NCBI GenBank assembly: GCA_018287875.1
Contig: JAGVVL010000015.1
Span: 2,294,001-2,358,000, forward strand
Length of the DNA stretch: 64,000 nt
DNA from: Nigrospora sphaerica
Taxonomy: Eukaryota; Ascomycota; Sordariomycetes; Amphisphaeriales; Apiosporaceae
Direction: 5' to 3'
The notes under the pieces were generated by a model. The model saw only the letters and a program-made list of their open reading frames with translations, was not told the DNA's origin and searched no databases. Positions 23,526 through 35,075 of the stretch are shown here, piece by piece. Made by a program: the position numbers and the translations under genes. Numbering within the stretch: the stretch's first letter is position 1; each line of letters begins with the position of its first letter.

Positions 23526-26500
23526 TCAGTTGCCCAGAATCCTATACAGTAGAAGGGGAAAGCCGTGTGCGAGAGGCAGGCCGCAGGCCCTAGGCGTTGC
23601 TCCGGTCCCCATCACTACCTACGTACATAGGTAAATTTACCTAGGTACCTGGGTACGCACCGATGCAATGCACAAGACCACTCACCCAGGTCGGCCGAAT
23701 CCCTCGGGCCAGCTTACCGCCAGGCACGTACACATAGCGAGTAGGCGTAAGCAGGCGCGCTCGCTAGGAAACCGGACTGCTGTTTGCTTTGCCAATTTGA
23801 CGTAAGGGGGTGGGCCGCACGAAGAGGTCTCCGTCCGGGTCGGGGTTATTTTGGTGTGCGCCCCAGGGGACTGCGAACGAATGGGGGGGCTGTCGGGCCA
23901 GGATGAAGCCTTGCGGCGCTGGACCGCTAGTCAGCCTCGACCTAGGTGGGCAGGAGACGACGAGGACGACGTCGCCAAGTTTAGGTTGTGCGGTGCCTCG
24001 CTTCCTACAAGTTGCCGACGTCCTCGATTTCCCGAGGTCTGGTTGCGCGTTGCGTCCAAGCGTCCCTTACGCCTGACCGCTACTCTTTTTTTGTTTATAT
24101 GACTCAAACCGGTCAGATCAGGTTCGTGGTCCATCAGGGGAGTGCGGCGCAAAGAGGCAAGGTAGGTAGGTAAGCAGCTCTGGTGACGGAGGGTTGGCGG
24201 CACTGGCGGTGGGTGGTCGTTTGTTCGAAAAGGCTCCCAACGGCCGGTGCTGTTGCTTGGACTGCATAGGGTGTGTATTGCCGGTGCAGCTGCTCCCATG
24301 CTACTGCAGTTGCCGTTTAATTGGGACGGGGGGGGGGCGAGCTGTGGTCGTTGGTAGAGGCCCCGTGGCAGCGTCGTAACGTTCCTACACGGTTCCTGGG
24401 GGTCCTGCACGTTCCGATCCCGTCCCCTGCGCTTCACCCGGGCACGGGCGGCGACGACCTGCTCTCTGTCCGTTAGGTACTACTCGTAGTACATCGTACC
24501 TCTTTCACACCTGAACGCATACGACAATGACCCGCCGTGGCGCTTGGGAGAAGCCTCCTCTCCTGCATGCGACCACTGTACTCCGTAGCGGCGTGCACAT
24601 GGTGCATACAAGACGCATGTCGCAGGAGCGATCTGCAAGCGTAGGAGTGTCACACTCGGTTCGACCAATGCGAGCCTCCCCTCCCCCCCCCGGGACAGCA
24701 AACCATACTGCAGCTGCATCGTGAGCGATTGCCTCTACTCTCCCAGCCGATCGGCGCCTCCCTCCCAAGCCCACCTACGTCCGCCGGCACACGGACACGG
24801 CGAACCATCGATTCCGAAAGCTAGATGCCCGGCACCTCTGGCGGCGTACCGCTCTGGAAAATGGCAACCGTGGCACTTGGCCTGCGCGACACCTGATGGC
24901 CTTTCGGCAGGCTCCCCAGCGGCTACCGGGGCCGCCATGTCGGCTGGTCCGGTCGGAGGCACGTGGAGCAGACGTTAGATCACGACAGCATTGGCCAGCC
25001 CGTCTACGTCCACCGCAAGTATTCCTACGTGCATACCCGAGGATGTAAACAGTCACCTTGGTCACACGAATCGGTGGAAGCCAACGAAATCTGAGGACAT
25101 GCCGAAGGGCTTGAGGTCCCCTTGTTTCGACGCCGCCCAATCGGCCGTGGCTCTCGTCCCCCTCGGTTGCTGGCTACGACTGCACGCAGGCCCGGCCAGG
25201 TATGACCTGACACAGCGGCTTTCCCGACGAGAAGCGGTCCAGAACGCCAACGTTGCGATGCCCGCCTTCACGTGTTGGCCTGGCGCTGCGTTGGTGATAT
25301 AGTCGGGGCGTCGATCCAACCGCCCAACCCCCTACTCGCCTATTGCCGTAGGGGTCGCCCTCGCTGGATAAGCAGAACCGTAGCTGCGGTACGTAGGGGA
25401 GGAGCTCGCCCGGAGACTGGAGGACGCGGGGTTGTTGGGGTTGGCTTGCGAATGCGCAATATGCAATGCTACATTGGCACAGCGGCCCAATTCGCCGCTT
25501 TCGAGCGGCTGACTCCCATGACCTGGATGTGGGCAATCTCTCGCCCCAAGGACACGGCGTCATGATACTCAGGGACGCCTTGCTTACCAACTCGACACCC
25601 ATAAAGCCGTGATCGTGGCCCGACGCTCCAGCTCGCGGTCCTGGCCGGCTCTTACGCGGCCGGACTTGCCACAGTGCCGCACCATGCCATTGCCGAGTCC
25701 AGAAAAGGTCGTTGACGCGGCCTTCTTCGCAACTTGGTAAGGGCGGGTGGCGGTCCGGGGGGGGAGCAGGGGCTCTTTTTATCGCCGATAGGTTGACCGA
25801 GACGCCCAGGGATAGGTCAGTTCCCATGCCGGTGTCGCAGGTACACTGCCGCGTATCTGCGCCTACGTTCTTGGCCGTGGAAGAAGTACCGTTCGACGGT
25901 GGCGATGCGAAGTTCGGACAACTGTCACCGTCCCCCAACCGTCAGCCCGGCCTCGGAACCGAAGCCGTGAAGAGGGCGCTGTAGGGCGGGTGCTCGGGCT
26001 CGAACATGCGGCCGCGTCCGTCGAAGTCGGCTCCGCCGTCCACCGCCATGCCATGGTGGGCGTGCCCCAAGAAAAGGGGGGCGCGTGACGGCCACGACGC
26101 GTGGACGGCACGCGAAACCGCCGGTGAGGGGGGAGGAGGGAGGGCCTGCTACCGTAACTTTCGGTGTGTAGGTGAGCGGTGAGCTGGTCCCTACAACACG
26201 CCCGGCTTGTCACACCCCAGATGGTGAGGCAAAGGCGACGATTCTACCGGCTCTGCACTCGACTTGGGGCCGCAAAAGTCAAGATCCGACACCAAGAGAA
26301 TACGCGGTTTGGGGTCTGTCCACGGCAACCGCCGTCTTGACTGCAATCTTTCGTTGACGGAATGGAACAAGCTCACCGTTTGCAGAAAACACCGCACGAA
26401 GGGTATCTTGGTATGACGTCCCCGGGAGCGGGGGGCTCTGGCCTCGGGGATCCCAGCGGCCGACGGGACCGCCGCCTTGCCCGACAAACACCTGGTCGTA

Positions 26501-27186
26501 TCCGGCCTGTCTGGATATTTCTGTAGAGACGCGGCGTTACGTTGTCGAGGAGCACGATGAAAGGGAGGGAAAAGTGACAAGAGCAAATTGCCCCGCCGTG
26601 TGCGAACCGAACGGCCGCCCGAGTCCTTGTTCGGCGATGGCCGTACGGTCCAAGTCGCGTACCTTCTCAGTGGTGGTGGTCATGTGTGGGAAGTATCCCT
26701 CACCCAAGGGGCTTCCTTGGGCGGCTGGCGAAGCCGCCTACACTCTAGGCCCTTTCCACCATCTGACATTGACCCAAGATAAAATTCAACTCGACCCTGG
26801 TCCGATTATGGTCGGCGATCTGTTAGACGCCAGGGAGGGCCTCCAGGAATATTTCCGTATGCCTGTAATACATATCGAATTCCAGGAGGGTACAATGCAC
26901 TACCACATCCTGGATCCTATGCGGAAATCACGGCTGGCACTTTGCTCTTTGCAGGATGAAGATTTATCCTCGCTATGGGTTGTCTCGTCGGAGTACCCCG
27001 CTCGAGTACTTGGGCGTATATTCATGTAAAGTGGGAGGTATGTACAGCAACACGTCCCGGAAATGCTGCGGGCGAAAAGTATTTGACAGAAGGAGAATCC
27101 CCCCAAGGCGAGGCAGCGCCAACCACTTCGGCCCCGCCTGCGACTTTGCAGGCCGCACTACGCCATGGTCATGGCCACGCAAGGCT

Positions 27187-28086
27187 CTAGCAGGTCTTGG
27201 CGCCGTTGGGGGTGCCGCTGCTGGCCTGGTAGGCGCCGTTGGCATCGTTAAGGCACTCGGCTGCGAGCAACACGGTCAGCATCCGGTTCCGGCCCGGGCC
27301 CAGGCCCGAGGGTTCGGGGGCGACTTACCGACAGTGACGAGCTTCAGGTTGTTGGCCTTGGCCCACCTGATGAGCCACGGCACAAGCTCGTTTACGGTGG
27401 AGGCGTAGGTTTCGTGCATGAGGGGGATGTGGCCGTTGCCGCCGGGGCCGGCCTGCTGGAACTTCTGCTCGCTCTGGGCAGGAGTTTGCTTGTTCCAATC
27501 CCCCGAGTCAATGTCGTCCGTCACGACCGAGTAACCCAGGCCGGCGAGGGTCGACAGCATGCCGGGGCCGGTGCCCAGGAAGGGGGGCCGCATGTAGGCG
27601 GGCTTCTTGCCGATGATGTTGACCATGGCTTGCTCGAGCTGAGTCATCTCGCTCTGGATCTTGCCCTGGTTGGCGCTGCCGAGGTTGGCATGCGACCAAG
27701 TGTGCGAGGCGATCTGGTGGCCGCTCGCGAAGGCCTTCTTGATGGCGGCCGCCTGGTTGTAGATGCAGCCGTAAAGGGTGCCCGTCATGAAAAAGGTGGC
27801 CTTGGCGCCGGCGGCATCCAGTGTGTCGACGAGCTTTGAGGTGTCTGTGTGGGTAGGAAGCCATCCCGGTTAGCCACCAGATGCAAGCCCCCGTCTCTCG
27901 GCCTGGTGACTTACATTGACCCGGACCGTCGTCGAAGGCCAGTGCCAGCACGCCAGGCTTGGCGCACTTGGTGATGACTGTGCCGGTCGTGTGCTGGCGG
28001 CGGATAAGGTCGACCGGCGACGACACGCTGGCCGCCGTGGCGCCCAGCGCGAAGGTCAAAGCCTGAACAACAGTCGTGAAGTGCAT
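27187..28086 (-). CDS. Secreted polysaccharide (chitin) deacetylase, CE4 family
   Basis: Minus-strand exons 28086-27915, 27844-27329 and 27260-27187 give 253 residues. Introns are 70 nt (GTAAGT, CACAG, GCTAAC branch) and 68 nt (GTAAGT, CGCAG). MHFTTVVQALTFALGATAAS is a signal peptide, followed by a possible Kex2-type site at R29-R30. NodB-fold motifs are in order: LAFDDGPGQ (D52, D53), SHTWSH with the H105/H109 metal pair, MRPPFLG, DIDSGDW and PLMHE. It would remove N-acetyl groups from chitin or chitooligosaccharides in the wall or medium. The canonical first Thr of TFDDGP is Ala and RxPY is RPPF, both tolerated in the family. There is no chitin-binding module; the C-terminus ends with a short Cys-containing tail (AECLNDANG...AKTC). 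Confidence 0.93.
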
Positions 28087-29250
28087 CTTCGAGGAGGGAG
28101 AGGGTATCGGGAGATGATCGAAGATAGGGAGGCCGGCAGTACGAGGATGTGCTGTGTCATGGGCCGGGCCGACTTGGCTTTATATGAGGAATCCGTCTAT
28201 ACATGGGGCGCCAGCCGCATCCGCGACCACTCCTCTGGCCCGTCTTGCCCGTTACAGCAGGGCAGAAGGGGGCTCGGCTGCGTGAGATAGATTGCAAGGG
28301 CCCCCGAGTTGCCAAGTTGGGGTCGTCAGGGGGTGGTCCCCCCACAGCGCATGGGCAAGGCCCGTTCAGTACCTTTCCGGCTTGGCCAGCCGACCTTTTG
28401 TCCTCGGCAATCGATCTCGTCTGGGTGAGCTTTCCAGTCTTCTGTCGTCGACCCGGGCCGCTTCGCGGACCCAGCCCCCCTTTGGTCGCGGCACGCTGAG
28501 TCTACCAAGCGTTTGAATCTTCCGGGCGGTGCTGTCCACGATGGCCTCAATCCATGTGGGGCGGCCTCATTTGCTTTTAGCCGCCGGTAATCAATGCCGG
28601 CCAAGCCAGCTAGTTGTTTGACGATAACGACCCCCCCCCCGGGCCCTGCCAGTCCGCAGCTTCGATCTGATTGCGGAGGATCTGAGATGGATTTGCGGCT
28701 GTGGATGGCGCCGCAGGGACGCTGTCCGCGTGGAGATGAGAAGAACGGCGTCAACGGTCGCCCCGTCCCAAGCCCGCGCCCCGGCGGCGAAGACGAACAC
28801 ACCACGCCGAGGGGAGCCCTCGCACGAGCTCCGAGACAGCGTACCCCGTGTGGCGCTATGTAGTCGTGCGACTATAGGAGAACGAGGGGCCCGGGGGTGA
28901 TTGAGCAAGGTGGTGCCAATGACGGGGCGACGAGGCTCCGGCCTTTGCGAATATGCAGTCAGGTTGTCCGTTGGCAGCCCGCAGTGAAGGGATCACCACT
29001 GTACCGATGCCCGAGAGGCGACCGGGGGGGTTGTTGCGGTAGAAGCCAACAGACGGCAAGGGCCTTTGTACTGGGCAAAGCGGGAAAAAGGGAGCAATGG
29101 GAGGCGCCTCCAAGAGAAGGTCCAAGGTCCATCGCATCATGTCAGGTCTGACGGGAAAGGGAATGAATGGAATAGCAAAAAGGAATGAATGGAATAACCA
29201 AAAGGAAACACCCAACGGAATAACCAAGTGGAATTACAAACATCAAAAAA
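28087..29250. other. Intergenic: chitin deacetylase promoter side
   Basis: About 1.16 kb between the deacetylase start and the tRNA 3' end. The TATATAA-like AT patch near 28182 is a possible promoter element for the deacetylase. No gene was recognised. The last part (29157-29235) has short imperfect repeats of a GGAATG/GGAATAACCAA type. Confidence 0.5.
29245..29250 (-). terminator. RNA polymerase III oligo-T terminator
   Basis: Six consecutive T residues on the minus strand immediately after the tRNA-Leu discriminator base. Confidence 0.85.
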
Positions 29251-29399
29251 TGACTGGGGCGAGATTCGAACTCGCGCCTCTTACGAGATCCGAAATCACC
29301 TAATGCTTAGTACACTAGGAAGTGGGATAACCAAACTGAACCAACAGTTGGATAATCGACACTTGAGTCGGACGCCTTAGACCGCTCGGCCACCCAGCC
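29251..29399 (-). tRNA. tRNA-Leu(CAA) with a 67-nt intron
   Basis: On the minus strand the 5' acceptor strand GGCTGGG (29399-29393) pairs with CCCAGTC near the 3' end, with A73 at 29251. The D-arm region is GCCGAGCGGTCTAAGGC. Anticodon stem TCCGA pairs with TCGGA. The anticodon is CAA (29365-29363), preceded by the conserved T33 and followed by G37. The intron spans 29361-29295. After it come a leucine-type long variable arm (TCTCGTAAGAG) and a five-pair T-arm with loop TTCGAAT (GCGAG/CTCGC). A run of six T on the minus strand (29250-29245) directly after the 3' end is a Pol III terminator. CCA is not encoded, as expected. Confidence 0.95.
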
Positions 29400-30511
29400 T
29401 ATTATGATAGGCGAACGCCTTTTCAACAGGTGCACGGACCAAAGGAAGTGGCGTGGACTGTTTGTTGGAAACTGTTCGTTTGTTATGGTATAAAACCTGT
29501 TGTAAACTAACCATGAACTGACCATGCAGCGGGGCTTTAGGGCTTCTTGGCTCGGCTCATCCACTTGGTGCCCTTGTCGGGTCGGCTGAACAGGTGCTGT
29601 CTCGATGGATTCCCGAGGGGACACCAGCCAACGTCCCATTACGACAGGCGCGGGGCAACCAGAAATCAGGTACCGCTATAATGCAGGCACGCGCTCGGAA
29701 AGGATTCGGTGCCCGGTCTTTTTCATTCGGCGCCACCTATGCATCGATGAGCAACTCGATGCCCGGGCGGCAAGAGCTGGCTGGGACTATGATCTGACGG
29801 GCAAAAGCCCGAGAGGCTCCTAGCCCTCTTGGTTCGCGTATAGGTCCCACGAGATGACCACGGTTTCGCGGGCTTTGGCGGGCCAGACCAACCTCACTTA
29901 TGGACTGACAAGAGGAATATGTCGAAGACCGCCGGCCGAAACCTTGAGATGTGCCCCAATGGCCGGTCCGGCCGTCACGGTCAGGGAGGTGCGAGAGCCA
30001 CCGAGCCGGACAAGTGCGGCCTGCACCCGGTCCTTCACCCACGTGTTGGCCAGCTCGGCTTCGGCTTGGCGGGGACGGGCCGAAGCGTGTCAACCCTATG
30101 CAAACTCCCCGCGCCGCCGCTCAGCCAAACACCACCACGGCGAGGGCTGTGGAGCCCGTGACAAGACGGCTGAGGCCGAAGCAGCGTGGTTCCAGAGTAC
30201 CGCGCTATGCCAGCGAACGAAAGCGAGGCAGAGCCGGCTGGGCATGTGTGAGTTCTCGAATTCGATAGTCTACGGGCATCCCGTGCGATCGAAGAGGGGG
30301 GGGGGGGAGGGAAGGAGAGTCCATGCCTCGGGCTCAGGTCTGGCCTCGTCTGGTGGTATAAAGGTGGCCGTATCACCCGATGGCTGCTATCACTGGCTGT
30401 CATCACCGACTGCCAAAGCATCGACTGCCTCTTGCAAAGGAGGGGCCGGGCATAGCGTTTCTTCTATAACCAAGTCCTCGTCAAGTACGTCTTTTCGGCA
30501 TTGCACGCGCG
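29400..30511. other. Intergenic between tRNA-Leu and WSC gene
   Basis: About 1.1 kb. It contains a TATAAA-like element near 30357-30361 (GGTATAAAGG) and a G-run at 30297-30308, possible promoter features of the WSC gene. No coding region was recognised. Confidence 0.5.
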
Positions 30512-32677
30512 ATGGCGGTCGCTTTTTCGTCCGTCCCCGGCGGCGGCGGCGTGTCTGCCTTGTGGTACAATGAGCTACCTGCTTGCAGCGGCCCCTTCAA
30601 GCCGTTCGCGCCGCTGGGATGCTACAGTATGGACGGCTCCAAGGTTCTCGGGATGCGAAGCGAGGCGGACCAGAACAACATGACGCACAATGGCTGCGCG
30701 GCTATTTGTAAAGGTGGGTGGACGGCGGATGTCTCCCTCCACTTGGATGCCCTCTGCTCACGAATGACCAAGGGAACGGGTTCAAGTACGCGGGACTGGC
30801 TTACGTCGGCGCCTGTTACTGCGGCGCCGAGGTCCAGCACGCTGCCCCCGCGTCCATGGATAACTGTTTCTACGACTGCTCGGGCGACAAGACTGAAAAG
30901 TGCGGAGGCGACAACTACATGAACCTTTTCCAGGACACGACCTTCCCCAACAAGTCCGCCAGCACCATCCACGACTACAAGTACAAGGGCTGCTGGAACG
31001 ACAGCGACATGAAGAACGGGCGCGCACTCATCTACGGCCAAAACCTGCCCGGTGAGTCGATGACGACCGAGAAGTGTCTCGAGGCCTGCTTGGAGAACGG
31101 CTACCGGTTTGCCGGCACCGAATACTACGGTGAGTGTTACTGCGGCGTGTTCATGGATGAGCAATCGATCTTGGTATCGGAATCCGAGTGCGACACGCCT
31201 TGCCACGGCAACCCGAAGCAGATGTGCGGCGGCCGTGGCCGCCTCAGCATCTACGAGAACGACGGTTACGAGTCCACGGAGCCGTGCGGCTACTCCCAAC
31301 CCAACCTGAGTTATTCCTCGGCCCCGGCCTCGACCCCGACTGCTTCGGCTCCTGCTCCCCCTGCCAGCGCTCCGACGGCTCCGGCAGCGACCTCGACAGA
31401 GCTGCCGCCTTCCTCCTCGTCGGAATCGCCTCCCAAATCTTCAGAATCGTCTGCTGCGCCGCCGCCGCCTAAGTCTTTGGCACCACCACCTCCTCCCGAG
31501 TCTTCGGCACCACCGTCCACTATTACGAGCGTGCCCCGCCCTTCTACGACCACAAGTCCTGCTTGCATCAGCACCGTCGCGCCACCGCGGAACGACCAGT
31601 GGCGCCTTAAAGACAACACGTGGCAATCGGACCCGTTGCCGGCCTGGAAGGACGTCAAGTCCTGCGTAGCATCCGCCAGTAGCTGTCTCGCTCAAGTCGA
31701 GAGCTGCTTCAAGAACGGGAAATGGCCGGACAGCATGTATTGTTTCGACTTCAAGGACTGGTAAGGAGCCTCGTCGGAAGATGGCTCCCCAGCACCGCAT
31801 TCTCTGACTGACACGCTCAAGGTGCTTCGACGTTGCCAGATGTTGCCAGAACAGCAACAGGGGTAGTAGAGATAAGGACAAGTGTCTTGCCATGAATCCT
31901 CCCAACAACCCCGAGGAGGAGATGACGGTTACGGTGCCTTGCTCGGCCACTCAGGAACCAGGCGTACGTCAAAGCCGCCGCCGCCTTCCGCATACTCCCT
32001 GCTGATGAGTTATAGCCGCCGGCGTCTACTTCGTCCACCGGCCCGAGCCCGCCAGCGCCCACGCCTTCTACTCTGTGCCGGCAGCCCGAGAGTCGAGAAT
32101 ACAAGTACGGGTGGCGGAACCCAGTCGGCGGCATCTACCAACCGATCGTCCAATGCAACAATATCGAATCCGAATTCGACGAGGGTGAGTCCCCCCGCAA
32201 CACCCGGCCTGTGGACGACCACACTCGGCCTCGTGCGCAGCATGTCGCTAACCCTCGCTCCCGCCAGGTTTCGCCCTGAAGCTTTACGACGAAAAGGACA
32301 GCCGGCAGTGCAAGAAGTACAAGAAGGACCAGCTGCCGCAGGCCTGCGAGGAGGCCTGCGAGCTGCAGTACTCGCACTGCGTGGACACGTACGCGCGCGG
32401 CTGCTACACCAACGGGCAGCGCCCCGGCGAGGACCACGGCGAGGGCAACCGGCGGGTCCGGCGCGGCGCGGCGCCCCCGCCGAGCTACTTCGGGCTGGCC
32501 CGCGGCGGCGACACCGTCGGCGCCTTCAGCAACGGCAAGACCGCCAAGGGCAGCGGCCGCTGGGACTGCGACGGCGCCGAGGCCGAGGGCGCCTGCCTGC
32601 ACCAGTACACGGCCTGCAAGGATCTCAACCGCGTCCAGCAGAAGCCCAGGTATAAGTGCGAGACCTTTGATAATTAA
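30512..32677 (+). CDS. Two-WSC-domain cell-surface protein
   Basis: Five exons (30512-30713, 30773-31760, 31822-31963, 32016-32184, 32268-32677) give 636 residues, all joins in frame. Introns are 52-83 nt with GTGGGT, GTAAGG, GTACGT and GTGAGT donors. Residues about 35-125 form the first WSC domain (PLGCYSMDGSKVLG, FKYAGLAYVGACYCGAE, CSGDKTEKCGG). A second begins near 137 (YKYKGCWNDS, GYRFAGTEYYGECYCG, CGGRGRLSIYEN). WSC domains bind carbohydrate, so a wall-associated role is likely. A Ser/Pro/Ala-rich spacer follows. The C-terminal half is a Cys-rich region of no family I know (WCFDVARCCQ, ACEEACELQYSHC, CLHQYTACKDL). The N-terminus is not an obvious signal peptide, so an extra 5' exon may be missing. 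No C-terminal anchor is seen. Confidence 0.82.
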
Positions 32678-33297
32678 AAACATGTTCCGAGGGGTATCGT
32701 CTCCCGCCTCGCCTCGCCAACCCATCCCTCCTTTACTCTCCTTTACTGTTTTTTTGCCGGGCCCGTCGCCCACACGCTCCTTCCATGCTCACTCTGTTCA
32801 AAGTTAGAAGACCAGACGCTCAAGGTAGATTAATAAAAGTGAATTCTGTTTTTGTTTATAAATCTCATCGGCATAGTAGCCGTGCGGCGTTTAGAAGGCC
32901 CGACTTTCTATACACCAGATCTCGTCGAGGCATCGAGAAACCCGTAGGGCACAATACACGCCTGGGACGAAACGAAAGGAGCGTTCCTACTCCCTGAAGA
33001 TACATCGGCACGGCCGTCAAGTCTTGAGGGCAGCCGATGGAGCTCTGCCTTAATCGCCACTCCGCCGTTCCACGATGCCGCATTGCCACACGTGCATTCC
33101 AAGGTTTTTACGTAGGATAGCCGACCAGACACCAAGGCCGACGCCGCGTCGCAAAACCAAGTCCATTACGCCCGCTAAGATTGCCCCTTCAAAGATGCTG
33201 CCGGATGTATATACATGGGTGTCATATAGGTAGGCCAGGCTGAGCAATGCGACCCTTGAATGTCTCGATCGCACCAATTTTCCCCTTGCCCGAAGCA
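32678..33297. other. Convergent intergenic region
   Basis: About 620 bp between the 3' ends of the WSC gene and the SURF6 gene. AT-richer sequence around 32822-32875 (AATAAAAGTG) suggests polyadenylation signals. No gene was recognised. Confidence 0.6.
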
Positions 33298-35075
33298 TTA
33301 CTTCTTCTTGCCACCAAAAGAGCCTTCGAAGCCGGCACGGCTCTTCTTCTTGGTCGGGCCGGGCTTCTTCTTCTTGCCCGCCTTGCCCAGCATCTTCTGC
33401 TCCTTGCGGGCCTTGATGTTGGACTCGCGCTTCTGCTGCCGCGCCTTTATGCTCTTCTGGACGCCCTCGGCCCGCTCGGCCCAGGCCTTCTCGCTCTTTT
33501 TCTTGACCTGTTCTTTGCGCTTGACCGCCTTCTTCAGAAGCTTCTCGTCGTCTCGGATCTTTTCGCCCTCGGCCCGCTTCCGCGCCGTCAGCCAGGCCTC
33601 CTTCTCGGCAACGTCCTTGCGCTTTTCCTCGTCCATGGCCTGGAGACGCTTCTTCTCGTTCTGGACCTTCAGCAGGGCCGTCTTGGGGTCCGACGGGCCC
33701 TTCTTCTTGGCGCTGCTCAGTTCGTGCGTCAGATCGTGCGACAGCTTGGTGCCGTCGCCAAAGGCCACCCGGCCAAACGCAAAGTTGGTTTCCGCCAAGT
33801 CGACCGCCGGACTCAGGATGCCACCGGGGGAGTTGCGGGCCGAGGCGAGGGCCTCCTCCCGCTTCAGATCCTCCTCCTGCTTGGCCTTCTTGCGCACCTC
33901 CTGCTTGTGCGCTTTCCGCTCGGCCTGCTTCTGCCGGCGGGACTCGATAAGTTCTTGGCGCGTGCGGATTGGCTTGCCGTCGGGGCCGTCGGCCTTGCGT
34001 TCCTGGCGCAGGGATTGGATGCGGGCGGCGAGGCGGGCCCGGAGCGCCGAGGTGTCCGACGTCATCTTATGCTGTTTCGGCTTCTCGGCGGTGCCGGCGC
34101 CCGAGGAGGCCGACGTGGTGGATGGCGTCTGGCCTGTCGAGTCGGCGGGGGTGCCGTTTGGGTCGAAGACGGGGGAGCCGGGCTCTGAGGGGGAAGTGGA
34201 GGCGGCGGCGGCGGCGTCGTCGCTGTCGTCGTCGTCGGACTCTTCCGCGAGGGCAACCGTCATATCATTGGCGTCGGCATCGGCGTCGTCTACATCCGAG
34301 GCTTCTTCGACATCTGAGGCCTCCTCAGCGTCGTTGTCCTCCCCCTCATGGGTCGCGCGTGGCGTCTCGTCCGATGCTGGTTGCGAGGGGCTGGCTTTTG
34401 TCTCGGGCCTTACCTCTCTGGTTCCCAGCTTGATCTTGTTGACGCCCGACTTAACCTTCCGTCGCTCGTACGCGGCCTCCTCCTCGCGCAGCTCCTTGCG
34501 CTCGGCCTTGCGCTCCTTGCGCGCGGCCTTCTTCTCCTCCTTGCGGCGCTCGGCAGCGCTCTTCTTGGCCTCTTCGGCCGTCATCTTCTGCTTCTTCTTC
34601 TTCATGCCCTGGCCGGGCAGCTCGGCCTCGACGCCCTCGACGTCGGACCAGTCATCGGCCGAGTCGGCCTCGCCCTGGTCGCGCTTGCGCTTCTTCAGCG
34701 CCTGCTCGTCCATGATTTCCTTGACGCTCTTGTTGAGCTCGCTGTCGGGATCCAGCTTGTTGCGGCGAGCCTCTTTGGCCTCGGCCTTGGTTTGTTTCGT
34801 CCTCTTTCCCGTGGGCTCCTGCGGAGGGGCGCACACATCAGCAAAGGCCCGGAACGGCACGGGACACAACGCCGGAACGGGCGGCAGCGGATACATACGT
34901 CGGCCTCTTCGCCATAGTACATTTTGGCGGGGATCAAGGAGAGCAGGCCATCGAAGGCCTTCGCGTGATCGCGCAGGCGCTCCTGGGGAAAGGCAAAAGT
35001 TTAGTTTTCTGTGCCCGCCACAGCAGGGGCGGCGGGGCCACGGGCCAAACGCACCTGCAGCGAGGACTCGGCCAT
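33298..35075 (-). CDS. SURF6/Rrp14 ribosome biogenesis protein
   Basis: Minus-strand exons 35075-35055, 34982-34899 and 34818-33298 give 541 residues. The first exon encodes only MAESSLQ; introns are 72 and 80 nt (GTGCGT and GTATGT donors). The N-terminus (LRDHAKAFDGLLSLIPAKMYYGE) is the Rrp14 N-terminal domain. The middle is Lys/Glu-rich coiled-coil sequence with an acidic Ser/Asp stretch. The C-terminal SURF6 domain runs from about LRARLAARIQSLRQERKA to the basic tail GKKKKPGPTKKKSRAGFEG. The family is nucleolar and needed for 40S and 60S pre-rRNA processing. It is divergent from KGD2 across 1.5 kb. The open frame of 600-plus codons on the opposite strand is a shadow of this gene. Confidence 0.93.

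Larger units (their letters stand above)
16395..27186. other. 10.8-kb gene-free region
   Basis: No open frame here has family motifs, fungal coding bias or splice-joined continuity on either strand. It lies upstream of the minus-strand C2H2 regulator and downstream of the chitin deacetylase gene, so it may be a long promoter/5' leader region, host non-coding RNAs, or both. It contains a G-run (16623-16641), C/T-rich and CA-rich tracts (18530-18770), GA runs (19070-19092, 20094-20140), a TCG microsatellite (23442-23525) and a 16-bp palindrome (23628-23643). Base composition stays GC-rich, so it is not an AT-rich RIP-mutated repeat block. Confidence 0.6.

Noticed and set aside
26574..27029. Plus-strand open frame of 151 codons at the right edge of the gene-free tract
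   Set aside because: It has no motif or splice partners, and it runs into sequence just downstream of the deacetylase gene. Possible but unsupported.
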